Positions 25,605 through 33,753 of a DNA stretch of 64,000 nt are shown here, piece by piece. The notes beneath the pieces are model-generated. The model searched no databases. It was not told where the DNA came from and was given only the letters and a program-made list of their open reading frames with translations. The stretch is from Streptomyces triticagri (GTDB lineage: Bacteria; Actinomycetota; Actinomycetes; Streptomycetales; Streptomycetaceae). How positions within the stretch are numbered: the first letter of the stretch is position 1; every line of letters starts with the position of its first letter. The translations under genes were made by a program, and so were the position numbers. The stretch lies in contig NZ_QUAK01000234.1 of NCBI RefSeq assembly GCF_003429565.1, forward strand, positions 75,664-139,663, written 5' to 3'.

Positions 25605-27689
25605 GTGCGCACACTCACCGCGACCATGGATCCCCTGCTCCAGCCCTTCCGGCTGAAGCACCTCACCCTGCGCAACCGCGTGGTCAGCACCTCCCACGAA
25701 CCGGCCTACGGCGAGGACGGCCTGCCCAAGGACCGCTATCGCGCATACCACTTGGAGAAGGCCCGCGGCGGCGTCGGACTCACGATGATCGGCGGCTCCG
25801 CGGTCGTCTCACCGGACAGCCCGCCGTCGTTCGGCAATCTGCGGCTGCACCGCGACGACATCGTGCCGTGGCTGCGGCGCCTCACCGACGACGTGCACGG
25901 CGCCGGAGCGGCCGTCATGTGCCAGGTCACCCACCTCGGGCGCCGCACCAGCAACTACACAGGCGACTGGCTGCCGCTGGTGTCCGCGTCCCCGCTGCGC
26001 GAGCCCGCACACCGCTCGTTCCCCAAGGCCGCCGAACCGTGGGACCTCGAGCGCATCGTCGCCGACTACGCGGCGGCCGCGGTGCGTTGCCGCGAGGGCG
26101 GACTCGACGGCATCGAACTCCAGGCGTACGGCCACTTCCTGGACAGCTTCCTCTCGCCGCTCACCAACCACCGCGACGACGGGCTCGGCGGCAGCCTCGA
26201 GCACCGCACCGCCTTCCCGCTCCGGGTGATCCGCGCCGTACGGGAAGCGGTCGGCCCGGACTTCGTGTTCGGCATCCGGATGGCCTTCGACGAGGACCAT
26301 CCCGAGGGACTGACCTTCGACGATGCGGTCGCCGCCGCCCGGCAGTTCAGCGCCGCCGGGATCGACTTCATCAGCGCGATCCGCGGCTCCATCGAGAGCG
26401 ACGCCTCGCTGGCCAGGACGATCCCGACGATCGGCACACCGCTCGGCTCGTTCCTGGACTTCACCGGCGCGATACGGCGCCGCCTCGACGTGCCCGTGAT
26501 GCACGCGGCGCGCATCGCCGACCCCGCCACCGCGCGGCACGCCCTGCGCGAAGGCCTGGTCGATCTCGTCGGGATGACCCGCGCCCAGATCGCCGACCCC
26601 CATCTGGTGGCCAAGGTCGCCGCCGGCCAGGAGGACCGCATCAGGCCCTGCGTCGGGGCGAGTTACTGCCTGGACGCGATCTACGACTCCGGCGACAGCA
26701 AGTGCATCCACAACCCGGCCACCGGGCGCGAACTCCAGCTGCCGCACATCATCGAGCCGGCCACCGGACCCCGCGCGAAGGCCGTGGTCGTAGGGGCAGG
26801 TCCGGCAGGCCTGGAAGCCGCACGTGTCCTCGGCGAACGGGGCCACCGAGTGGTCCTGTTCGAGGCCGGCGACGCCCCCGGCGGGCAGATCCGGCTCGCC
26901 GCTGCCAACCCGCGCCGCCGCGATCTCCTCGGCATCGTCGACTGGCGGGTCGCCGAGTGCAAGCACCTCGGCGTCGATCTGCGGCTCGGCACGTACGCCG
27001 AGTCCCGTGACGTGCTGGCCGAGGACCCCGAACTGGTCCTGATCGCCACCGGCGGCCTGCCCGACCGGTCCTTCCTGACCGCCGGGGCCGACCTCGTCGC
27101 CGACACCTGGGACGTGATGTCCGGATCCCTGCGGCCCCGGAGCACGGACGAGGTGCTGATCTACGACGACCACGGCGGCCACCCCGCGATGGACGCCGTC
27201 GAACTGCTCGCCCCGACCGGCGTCCGACTGCACCACGTCACACCGGAGCGCATGCTCGCACCGGACGTCGGCAGCATGAACTCCCCTGCGTATCTCGAGG
27301 TGTTCGCCGAGCACGGCGTCACCACCACCCTCGCCCGGCGGCTCCGATCGGTGCGCCGAGCGGCCGGCGGGCGGCTCACCGCCACCCTGTACAGCGAATA
27401 CACCCGCACCGAGACCGAGCAGGACGTCGACCATGTCGTCGTCGAGCACGGCACCCTGCCCAACGACGAGCTGTACACCGCACTGCTCGCAGGCTCCAGC
27501 AATCTCGGCGAGGTCGACCACCGGGCTCTCCTCGCCCACGAGCCACAGACCGTGGTCCGCAATGAGTCGGGGCGGTACCAGCTGTTCCGCATCGGCGACG
27601 CGGTCACCAGCCGCAACATCCACGCAGCCGTGTACGACGCGCTGCGCCTGTGCCTGCCCGTCCGACGAACCACCGGAGGGACGAGATGA
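25605..27689 (+). CDS. FMN/FAD oxidoreductase of the DgcA/StcD type (N-demethylase)
   Basis: A 694-residue protein. Residues about 8-340 form an old-yellow-enzyme barrel (LKHLTLRNRVVSTSHEPAY, GIELQAYGHFLDSFLSPLTNHR). An iron-sulfur segment with spacing C-x5-C-x11-C (CVGASYC...KCIHNPATGRE) follows, then an FAD/NAD(P) domain starting VVVGAGPAGLEAARVLGERG. The same layout and cysteine pattern occur in dimethylglycine and N-methylproline demethylases. With the Rieske protein next door, successive N-demethylation of a betaine is likely. The GTG at 25605 has GGGAG upstream; the ATG at 25626 is possible. Confidence 0.85.
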   Translation: MRTLTATMDPLLQPFRLKHLTLRNRVVSTSHEPAYGEDGLPKDRYRAYHLEKARGGVGLTMIGGSAVVSPDSPPSFGNLRLHRDDIVPWLRRLTDDVHGAGAAVMCQVTHLGRRTSNYTGDWLPLVSASPLREPAHRSFPKAAEPWDLERIVADYAAAAVRCREGGLDGIELQAYGHFLDSFLSPLTNHRDDGLGGSLEHRTAFPLRVIRAVREAVGPDFVFGIRMAFDEDHPEGLTFDDAVAAARQFSAAGIDFISAIRGSIESDASLARTIPTIGTPLGSFLDFTGAIRRRLDVPVMHAARIADPATARHALREGLVDLVGMTRAQIADPHLVAKVAAGQEDRIRPCVGASYCLDAIYDSGDSKCIHNPATGRELQLPHIIEPATGPRAKAVVVGAGPAGLEAARVLGERGHRVVLFEAGDAPGGQIRLAAANPRRRDLLGIVDWRVAECKHLGVDLRLGTYAESRDVLAEDPELVLIATGGLPDRSFLTAGADLVADTWDVMSGSLRPRSTDEVLIYDDHGGHPAMDAVELLAPTGVRLHHVTPERMLAPDVGSMNSPAYLEVFAEHGVTTTLARRLRSVRRAAGGRLTATLYSEYTRTETEQDVDHVVVEHGTLPNDELYTALLAGSSNLGEVDHRALLAHEPQTVVRNESGRYQLFRIGDAVTSRNIHAAVYDALRLCLPVRRTTGGTR

Positions 27690-28945
27690 CCACAACCGCC
27701 CTCGTCACACCCGCCGCCGAACTCGTCGCACGACGCGTCCCCGGCCGCAGTCTCGAAGCGCCCTTCTACGTGGGCGAGGAGTTCTTCGCCCTCGACATCG
27801 AGGCCGTGTTCGCCCGCAGCTGGATCTTCGCCGCGACGGAAGCCGAGGTCCCCGAGCCGGGCGACTACGTCACCGTCACCGTCGGGCCGTACTCCGTGAT
27901 CGTCGTACGCGACGACGACGAAGAGGTGCGGGCCTTCCACAACGTCTGCCGGCATCGCGGCGCCCGCATCCTGAACGAGCCGCGCGGCTCCGTCGGCACC
28001 ATCGTCTGCGGCTACCACCACTGGACGTACGGCGTCGACGGCAGACTGCTGCACGCCGCCTCGCAGGAGCCGGGCTTCGACCCCACCTGCTTCGGCCTGC
28101 GGACCGTCCAGGTGCGCGCCGTCGCCGGCCTCGTCTTCCTCTGCCTCGCCGACCGGCCCCCGGCCGACTTCGACGACTTCGCCGCACAGGTGACGCCCTA
28201 CCTCGCCCCGCACCGACTGCGGCACGCCAAGGTGGCCAGACAGGTCGATCTGATCGAGCACGCCAACTGGAAACTCACCATGGAGAACAACCGGGAGTGC
28301 TACCACTGCGCCGGGCACCCCGAACTCCAGCGCTGCTACTTCCCGTTGTACAACTTCGCCGAAGGCGACGTACCGCCCGCACTGCGCCCGACCTACGAGC
28401 GGTTCCTGCAGGCCGACGCCGCCGCACGCGCCGCATTCGAGTCACTGGGTCTGCCGTACGCCGCCGTCGAGGACCTGGTCGAGCGGCCCACCGGATTCCG
28501 GGTCGAGCGCGAGCCGCTCGACCTCGCGGGGGAGTCCTTCACCGAGGACGGCAAGGCGGCGGTCCGGCGGCTGCTCGCCGACTTCCCCACCGCCCGCCTC
28601 GGCCACCTGGGCCTCCATCTGCAGCCCAACGCCTGGTTCCACTGCGCCGCGGACCACGCGGTGACCTTCTCGGTGATCCCGCTCGCCGCGGACCGGACCC
28701 TGGTACGCACCACCTGGCTGGTGCACGCCGACGCCGAGGAGGGCGTGGACTACGACCTCGACGCGCTCACGAACGTCTGGGAGGTCACCAATGAACAGGA
28801 CGCGGTCTTCGTCGCCCGCGCCCAGGCCGGCATCGGCGACCCCGCCTACGTCCCCGGCCCGTACAGTCCCACCGAGTCCCAGGTCGAGGACTTCGTCCGG
28901 TGGTACATCAACCGCCTGAGCGCGTATCTCCAGGAGGGGCCATGA
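27686..28945 (+). CDS. Rieske oxygenase of the betaine demethylase type (GbcA/Stc2-like)
   Basis: A 419-residue ring-hydroxylase-type alpha subunit. The Rieske cluster ligands are Cys88-x-His90 and Cys108-x2-His111 (CRHRGA, CGYHHW). The mononuclear iron region is ENNRECYHCAGHPEL. Sequence and length fit the glycine-betaine/stachydrine monooxygenases, which remove a methyl group from a quaternary amine as formaldehyde. The ATG at 27686 overlaps the preceding stop (ATGA) and follows GGAGGG. Whether the substrate is glycine betaine, proline betaine or carnitine cannot be told. Confidence 0.87.
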   Translation: MTTTALVTPAAELVARRVPGRSLEAPFYVGEEFFALDIEAVFARSWIFAATEAEVPEPGDYVTVTVGPYSVIVVRDDDEEVRAFHNVCRHRGARILNEPRGSVGTIVCGYHHWTYGVDGRLLHAASQEPGFDPTCFGLRTVQVRAVAGLVFLCLADRPPADFDDFAAQVTPYLAPHRLRHAKVARQVDLIEHANWKLTMENNRECYHCAGHPELQRCYFPLYNFAEGDVPPALRPTYERFLQADAAARAAFESLGLPYAAVEDLVERPTGFRVEREPLDLAGESFTEDGKAAVRRLLADFPTARLGHLGLHLQPNAWFHCAADHAVTFSVIPLAADRTLVRTTWLVHADAEEGVDYDLDALTNVWEVTNEQDAVFVARAQAGIGDPAYVPGPYSPTESQVEDFVRWYINRLSAYLQEGP

Positions 28946-28976
28946 CGACTCCGCAGGAGGGGCCATGACGACAGCG
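28931..28976 (+). repeat. 23-base tandem duplication of a ribosome-binding/start region
   Basis: CAGGAGGGGCCATGACGAC is followed by TCCG, then the same 19 bases again. The first ATG (28942) overlaps the Rieske stop as ATGA and opens an 8-codon ORF (MTTPQEGP). Its TGA overlaps the second ATG (28965), the reductase start. Confidence 0.85.
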
Positions 28977-30002
28977 ACGCGGCCCGCCGGGACCCCGCCG
29001 CCCGCCTGGGCCGACGGACTCCTGGTGTGCCGGCAGATCCACGACGCCACCGCGGATGTCCGCACCTTCGCGCTCGAACCGACCGAGCCCCGGCTCTTCC
29101 GGCACGACCCCGGGCAGTTCCTCACGCTGCTCCTCGACATCGACGGCGCACAGGTCGAGCGCTGCTACACCATCTCGTCCCCGCCGACCCGCCCCGACCT
29201 GCTGACGATCACGGTGAAGCGAGTCCCCGGCGGGCTCGTGTCCAACTGGCTGCACGACCACCTGGTCCCGGGCGGCACGGTGTGGGCGCGTGGCCCGCTC
29301 GGCGACTTCTCCATCGCCCGGCATCCGGCGCCGAAGTACCTCTTCCTGTCGGCCGGCAGCGGGGTGACACCGCTGATGTCCATGACCCGCGCGCTGTACG
29401 ACCTGGCCCATGCCGTGGACGTGGTGTTCGTGCACAGCGCCCGCAGCTTCGACGACATCATCTTCCGCCGGGAACTCGAGTTCATCGCGACGGTGGCTCC
29501 GCACATCCGGGTCACCCACCTGCTGGACGACCGCGGTGAGCAGCTGAGTGCCGCGCTGCTCCAGGAGCTCGCGCCCGACCTCCTGGAGCGCGAGGTCTTC
29601 ACCTGCGGGCCGGGCGGCTACATGGAGTCGGTACGGGACATGCTGTCGGCCACCGGATTCCCGCCGGCGCGCTACCACGAGGAGAGTTTCACCTTCGAGC
29701 CCGCGGCCGGCACCGCGCCTGAAGGGGCCACCGGCCGGACGGCGTTCAAGGTGGAGTTCGCCCGCACCGGCCGTACCGTCGACTGCGACCCGTCCACCAC
29801 CGTGCTCGCCGCCGCCTCGCGCGCCGGCATCACGCTGCCGGCCTCGTGCGCACAGGGCATGTGCGGCACCTGCAAGACGACCCTGCTCTCGGGCAGGGTC
29901 GACATGCAGCACAACGGAGGCATCCGGCCCCGCGAGATCGCCGCGGACAAGATCCTGCTGTGCAGCTCGAAGCCCCTGGACGACCTGGTGATCGACGGGT
30001 AG
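28965..30002 (+). CDS. Ferredoxin-type reductase for the Rieske oxygenase (GbcB-like)
   Basis: A 345-residue FAD/NAD(P)H reductase with a C-terminal plant-type [2Fe-2S] domain. The flavin region shows RCYTISSPP. The pyridine-nucleotide part has LSAGSGVTPLMSM and TCGPGGYMESV. The cluster is CAQGMCGTC with a distal Cys in LLCSSKPL. It passes electrons from NAD(P)H to the Rieske protein encoded just before it. The start chosen is the second of two duplicated ATGs; the first is out of frame. It ends the operon. Confidence 0.9.
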   Translation: MTTATRPAGTPPPAWADGLLVCRQIHDATADVRTFALEPTEPRLFRHDPGQFLTLLLDIDGAQVERCYTISSPPTRPDLLTITVKRVPGGLVSNWLHDHLVPGGTVWARGPLGDFSIARHPAPKYLFLSAGSGVTPLMSMTRALYDLAHAVDVVFVHSARSFDDIIFRRELEFIATVAPHIRVTHLLDDRGEQLSAALLQELAPDLLEREVFTCGPGGYMESVRDMLSATGFPPARYHEESFTFEPAAGTAPEGATGRTAFKVEFARTGRTVDCDPSTTVLAAASRAGITLPASCAQGMCGTCKTTLLSGRVDMQHNGGIRPREIAADKILLCSSKPLDDLVIDG

Positions 30003-30032
30003 GCGGAGGCGGAATCGAGGAAGCGTGACCCG

Positions 30033-30341
30033 TCAGCCCGCCGTCGACCAGGACAGGGTGCCGTTGGCCGCGGTCAGTGCGGCCAGGACGACCAGATCCG
30101 CGACGCCGAGCGCGATGCCGAGCCAGGCGCGGCCGCGGCGGGAGGTCCCCCGGGTCAGGGCGAGGGTGCCGAAGATCAGGGCGCACGGGCCGAGGAACAG
30201 ATTGAAGACGAGCAGTCCGGTCAGGCCGGTGACGAAGGACGCCACCGCGTAGTCGTTCGCGGCCCGGCGGGCGCGCGTGGTGGGCGCCGCGGAGACGGGC
30301 GCGGTCGCCGTGGATTCGGTCGTCCCGGTCATCGCGCTCAC
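30033..30341 (-). CDS. Small DUF4190-type membrane protein
   Basis: A protein of about 102 residues. A Thr/Ala-rich N-terminal tail precedes two hydrophobic helices (YAVASFVTGLTGLLVFNLFLGPCALIFGTLAL and WLGIALGVADLVVLAALTA) with the RGR-x-W-L-G-I-A-L-G motif usual for DUF4190. The function is unknown. The GTG at 30341 overlaps the stop of the preceding small gene (GTGA); the ATG at 30332 is the alternative. It is divergent from the TetR gene, so it may be its target. Confidence 0.75.
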   Translation of the reverse strand: MSAMTGTTESTATAPVSAAPTTRARRAANDYAVASFVTGLTGLLVFNLFLGPCALIFGTLALTRGTSRRGRAWLGIALGVADLVVLAALTAANGTLSWSTAG

Positions 30342-30499
30342 CGCCCCGCCCGCCGCGCGGGCCGGCGCTCGCGGACCGCGAAGACGAGCAGCCAGGTGGC
30401 GAGCACGGCGCCCGCCAGCAGCGCTGCGGGCACCGGCAGTTGGGCCGCGGCGCCGACCACCACGCCGAACAGAAGTATCGCCGCTACGAGAATGATCAT
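30338..30499 (-). CDS. 53-residue membrane protein
   Basis: A short gene starting at ATG 30499 with GAGGGGGA about 8 bases upstream. It encodes MIILVAAILLFGVVVGAAAQ followed by a second hydrophobic stretch (AALLAGAVLATWLLVFAV) and a basic tail RERRPARRAGR, so two helices with the C-terminus probably inside. I recognise no family. Its stop overlaps the DUF4190-type start, and both would be transcribed from the TetR-flanked operator region. Confidence 0.65.
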   Translation of the reverse strand: MIILVAAILLFGVVVGAAAQLPVPAALLAGAVLATWLLVFAVRERRPARRAGR

Positions 30500-30520
30500 G
30501 GGTAGGCATCCCCCTCTTCG

Positions 30521-30548
30521 GTGAACGGTTGTAGTAACAGTTGTTCAC
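30521..30548. promoter_or_regulatory. Inverted-repeat operator between TetR and small membrane genes
   Basis: GTGAAC (30521-30526) and GTTCAC (30543-30548) flank a 16-base centre containing GTTGTAGTAACAG. GTGAAC half-sites resemble those of the DesT/FabR regulators of unsaturated fatty-acid synthesis. The site lies between the divergent genes and is likely bound by the TetR protein. Confidence 0.55.
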
Positions 30549-30609
30549 TGAAAAGGAGCGTACGCGCGCTGGCGCCGTAAGGCAAACGAGTGTTTACTCA
30601 ACCTCCGTG

Positions 30610-31242
30610 ATGAGCCGCACCACCGCCCCCGGGACACGGGAGGCCCGCAAGCAGCAGACCCGCCAGGCCATGCTCGACGCCGCGCTCGAACTCCTGGAGG
30701 AGCAGAGCCTGTCCAGCCTCGGCCTGCGGGAGGTCACCCGTGCCGTGGGCATCACCCCGGCCGCCTTCTACCGCCACTTCCGCGACATCCCCGACCTGGG
30801 CGTGGCCCTGGTCGAGCAGGCCCTGGGCAGTCTCCACGACCTCGTACAGGTGCTGCTCGCCGAGCAGGACGGGCCGCAGCAGCGCATCGACACGACCGTC
30901 GAGCTGATCCGGCAGTACGTCGCCGAGCACCCGGCGCACGTACGATTCGTCGCCAGTGAGCGGCACGGCGGGGTGCGCGAGGTGCGCCAGGCCATCGCCG
31001 GCGAACTGGACCGCTTCATCGAGGAGGTGGCCGGCACCCTGGGCGCCGACCCGGGCGCGGAACTCTGGAGCCGGGACGAACTGCGCATGCTGGCCGGGCT
31101 GTTCGTCGACCAGATGGTGGGTACCGCGTGCTCGTTCCTCAGCGCCCGCCTCGACGAGGGGCCGCCCGCGGACGAGGTGGCGCAGACGGCCCGGGACCGG
31201 ATGCGCCTGGTGCAGCTGGGGCGGCAGCACTGGCTTCCGTGA
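30610..31242 (+). CDS. TetR-family regulator, FabR/DesT-like
   Basis: A 210-residue regulator. The helix-turn-helix reads LSSLGLREVTRAVGITPAAFYRHFRDIPDLG, close to E. coli FabR (SLREVAREAGI-x-P-x-SFYRHFRD). The later RFVASERHGGVREVRQAIAGELDRFIEE also follows FabR. FabR and DesT adjust membrane unsaturation by sensing acyl-CoA or acyl-ACP, and a lipid- or membrane-related role here is inferred. There is no purine-rich site before the start, and GTG 30607/ATG 30610 stand next to each other, so the mRNA may be leaderless. Confidence 0.82.
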   Translation: MSRTTAPGTREARKQQTRQAMLDAALELLEEQSLSSLGLREVTRAVGITPAAFYRHFRDIPDLGVALVEQALGSLHDLVQVLLAEQDGPQQRIDTTVELIRQYVAEHPAHVRFVASERHGGVREVRQAIAGELDRFIEEVAGTLGADPGAELWSRDELRMLAGLFVDQMVGTACSFLSARLDEGPPADEVAQTARDRMRLVQLGRQHWLP

Positions 31243-31275
31243 GCCCGGTGCTGCCGCCGCCGCTGCGAGCCGTAC

Positions 31276-31337
31276 GGACCTCCGCCCGGTCCGCGTAGAC
31301 CTCCGCCCGGTTCAGTCGGTGTAGACCTCCGCCCGGT
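31276..31337 (-). repeat. Threefold repeat of the GH43 gene 3' end
   Basis: ACCGGGCGGAGGTCTAC (minus strand) is the last sense block of the GH43 gene (31337-31321). It occurs again directly after the stop (31311-31295) and, shortened, at 31290-31276. It looks like slippage that extended the 3' end; the first copy's downstream stop now ends the gene. Confidence 0.75.
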
Positions 31338-32748
31338 CGATGCTGATGAACGCGCCGGTGGATGCGTCGTTGTGCTCGCCGGTCACCCGTACCTGCACGG
31401 TGTGCGGACCGGGGGACAGGCGCGGACTGCGGTACTGCACCGTCTCGCCCGTACGGATCGGACCGTGGAAGTCGACGCGCTCCTCGGGACCGCCGTCGAC
31501 GCTGACGGCCGCGATGCCGTTGCCGGTGTCCTGCACGGAGAGCAGCACGATGCGGGTGCCGGTGAACCGGAACGTCGCGGTGTTGCCGGCCTGGTCGCTC
31601 CAGTGGTCGTCGCCCCAGAAGCACTGGGCCGCGCAGCCGGTGCCCGAGTTCCAGCTGCCCGTGTACTCCACCGTGGCGTCGCCGCTCGAGCGCCCGTCGT
31701 CGTTGATCCAGTGGTTGCCGGAGCCCGGGTCGCCCGCCGGCAGGTCCTGGGTGGCGCCCATGGCGAGCGGTGTGCCGAGGTCCGGGCTGCCGTCCGCGTT
31801 CCAGGAGATCTTCTGGGCGCGGGTGGTGCGGTCGGTGTAGGTGTTCTCGGCGGTGGTCTTGGCGTGGTGGATCAGCCAGTCCTCGCTGCCGTCGGGGGAC
31901 TTGAAGAACGAGTGGTGGCCGGGTCCGAACACCCCGCGGTCGTCGGCACGGGAGAAGACCGGTCCTTCGTGCTGGGTCCAGTTGCCGGGGACCAGTGGAT
32001 CGGCGTCGTCCGGCAGCGACATCATCCACACCTGGTAGTCGGGCTTTCCGGTGTCGCAGGCCGAATACGTCATCCAGGTACGGCCGTTGCGGTTGAGGAA
32101 CGCCGGCCCTTCGCGGACCTCGGGGCAGCCTCCGGCGGCGTCGATCGCCACCGCGTCTCCCGAGACGGTGTACGGGTCGGACATGGGTGCGATGTTGAGG
32201 CCGTTGTGCTGGTAGGCGTTGATGCCGCTGTACGCCAGATAGAGCTTGCCGTCGTGCTGCAGGATGCCCGGGTCGATGGCGAAGGTGTCGGTGTGGTTGG
32301 GCGGTTCGAGCTTCGCCTTGAAGTGGTACGGGCCCGCCGGGTCGTCCGCCTCGGACTCCAGGACGTACAGGCGATGGTGGTCGTCCTCCCCGTCGTCGGC
32401 CGTGTAGTAGAGGTACCAGCGGTCGCCGAAGTGGTAGAACTCCGGCGCCCAGATGTGCTGGTTGCGGGACGGGTCGCTGTCCGTCCACACGGTGACCGGG
32501 TCGGCCGCGAGCAGCGTGGACAGCGAAGGCGAGCGCCACATCTTGATGCTGTCGCCCTGGGTGGTGGCGAGGTGGTAGGCGCCGTTCGCGTACGCCATGA
32601 AGGGATCGGGGCCGCTGTTCAGCGGATTGCGGAAGGTCCCGGCGGCGTCGGGCGCGGGCTTCTCCGCGACGGCCCCCGGCGCGGTCAGCAGGCCGACCAG
32701 GAGGGCGAGTAAGGCGGTGAGCAGGACGGAGCGGGGGCGGGGGCCCAT
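31312..32748 (-). CDS. Secreted GH43 glycosidase with C-terminal jelly-roll domain
   Basis: A 478-residue exported enzyme. The signal peptide ends near APGAVAE. The five-bladed GH43 propeller begins FRNPLNSGPDPFMAYANGAYHL (catalytic base Asp in GPDPF), has AIDPGILQHDGKLYLAYSG (pKa-modulating Asp) and CPEVREGPAFL (acid Glu). The last 135 residues form a beta-sandwich like a carbohydrate-binding module. Activity is probably alpha-L-arabinofuranosidase or beta-xylosidase. AGGAG precedes the ATG. It ends an operon with an ABC importer that could take up the products. Confidence 0.87.
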   Translation of the reverse strand: MGPRPRSVLLTALLALLVGLLTAPGAVAEKPAPDAAGTFRNPLNSGPDPFMAYANGAYHLATTQGDSIKMWRSPSLSTLLAADPVTVWTDSDPSRNQHIWAPEFYHFGDRWYLYYTADDGEDDHHRLYVLESEADDPAGPYHFKAKLEPPNHTDTFAIDPGILQHDGKLYLAYSGINAYQHNGLNIAPMSDPYTVSGDAVAIDAAGGCPEVREGPAFLNRNGRTWMTYSACDTGKPDYQVWMMSLPDDADPLVPGNWTQHEGPVFSRADDRGVFGPGHHSFFKSPDGSEDWLIHHAKTTAENTYTDRTTRAQKISWNADGSPDLGTPLAMGATQDLPAGDPGSGNHWINDDGRSSGDATVEYTGSWNSGTGCAAQCFWGDDHWSDQAGNTATFRFTGTRIVLLSVQDTGNGIAAVSVDGGPEERVDFHGPIRTGETVQYRSPRLSPGPHTVQVRVTGEHNDASTGAFISIDRAEVYTD

Positions 32749-32803
32749 GGGCGACTCCTCATGTCGGGATGTCCAGTTGCTTCCGTAGGGGCGGGCGTGG
32801 GCC

Positions 32804-33751
32804 TCACTGACCGCCGAGACCCGTCGTCGCCACCGACTTCACGATGTGCCGCTGGAAGAAGACGAACACCACCACGAGCGGCAGCGCGGCAAGCACGGCC
32901 GAGGCCATCGACTGTGCGTACTGGATGCCGTACGCGTCCTTCACCGCCGTGATGCCGACGGGCAGCGTCATCAGGGACGGATCGGAGGTGGACACGAACG
33001 GCCAGAGGAAGTTGTTCCAGGCGCCGATGAACACGAAGATCGCCACCGCGGCGAGCATCGGCCGGGACAGCGGCAGCAGCACCGACCAGAAGATGCGCCA
33101 GTGCCCGGCACCGTCGATCCGCGCCGCCTCCTCCAACTCCTGCGGCAGCGAGTCGAAGTGCTTCTTCAGGATGAACACCATGGCGGGCGCGACCGTCTGC
33201 GGCAGGATCACCGCCGCGTAGGTGTCGAGCAGATGCAGCGACAGCATCTGCTGGAACCACGGCACGATCAGGATCTGCGGCGGTACGAGCACGGCGGCGA
33301 CGGTGAGCACGAACAGCCAGCGCCGGCCCGCGAATCGGGTGCGCGAGAAGGCGTACCCCGCCATCGCCGAGACGAGCACCGTGATCACCGTGACCGCGGC
33401 CGCGATGAGGAGGCTGTTCAGCATCCACAGCGGCAGGTCGCCGCGCTCCCACACCGCGCTGAAGCCCTCGAGCGTGAACCCGTTCTCCGGCCAGAACCAG
33501 TTCAGCGGATCGCTCGCGTCCGCCTCGGACTTGAAGGCCGTGAGCAGCGCCCAGGACATCGGAAGCAGCCAGATCAGCGCCCCGATCGTGAGCGCGGTCA
33601 GCGCGAGTACGCGCGCGGTGCGGCTCTCCCCGAGCGTGAGATTCGTACGGGTCCTGGACTGCGGTCGCCGCATCGGCGGCCGCAACGGACGTATCGGACG
33701 GGCGACTTGGCGAGCAGCGGCGGCGCGGGATCCGGTGTCGGTGGAGGTCAT
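32804..33751 (-). CDS. Sugar ABC transporter permease (MalG type)
   Basis: A 315-residue CUT1 permease with an Arg/Pro-rich N-terminal tail, six helices and the EAA loop LEEAARIDGAGHWRIFWSVLLPLSRPML. The ATG at 33751 is chosen because GGGAG is 8 bases upstream. A GTG two codons earlier overlaps the preceding stop but is too near that site. It works with the MalF-type permease before it. No ATPase gene is nearby. Confidence 0.92.
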   Translation of the reverse strand: MTSTDTGSRAAAARQVARPIRPLRPPMRRPQSRTRTNLTLGESRTARVLALTALTIGALIWLLPMSWALLTAFKSEADASDPLNWFWPENGFTLEGFSAVWERGDLPLWMLNSLLIAAAVTVITVLVSAMAGYAFSRTRFAGRRWLFVLTVAAVLVPPQILIVPWFQQMLSLHLLDTYAAVILPQTVAPAMVFILKKHFDSLPQELEEAARIDGAGHWRIFWSVLLPLSRPMLAAVAIFVFIGAWNNFLWPFVSTSDPSLMTLPVGITAVKDAYGIQYAQSMASAVLAALPLVVVFVFFQRHIVKSVATTGLGGQ

Positions 33752-33753
33752 GG

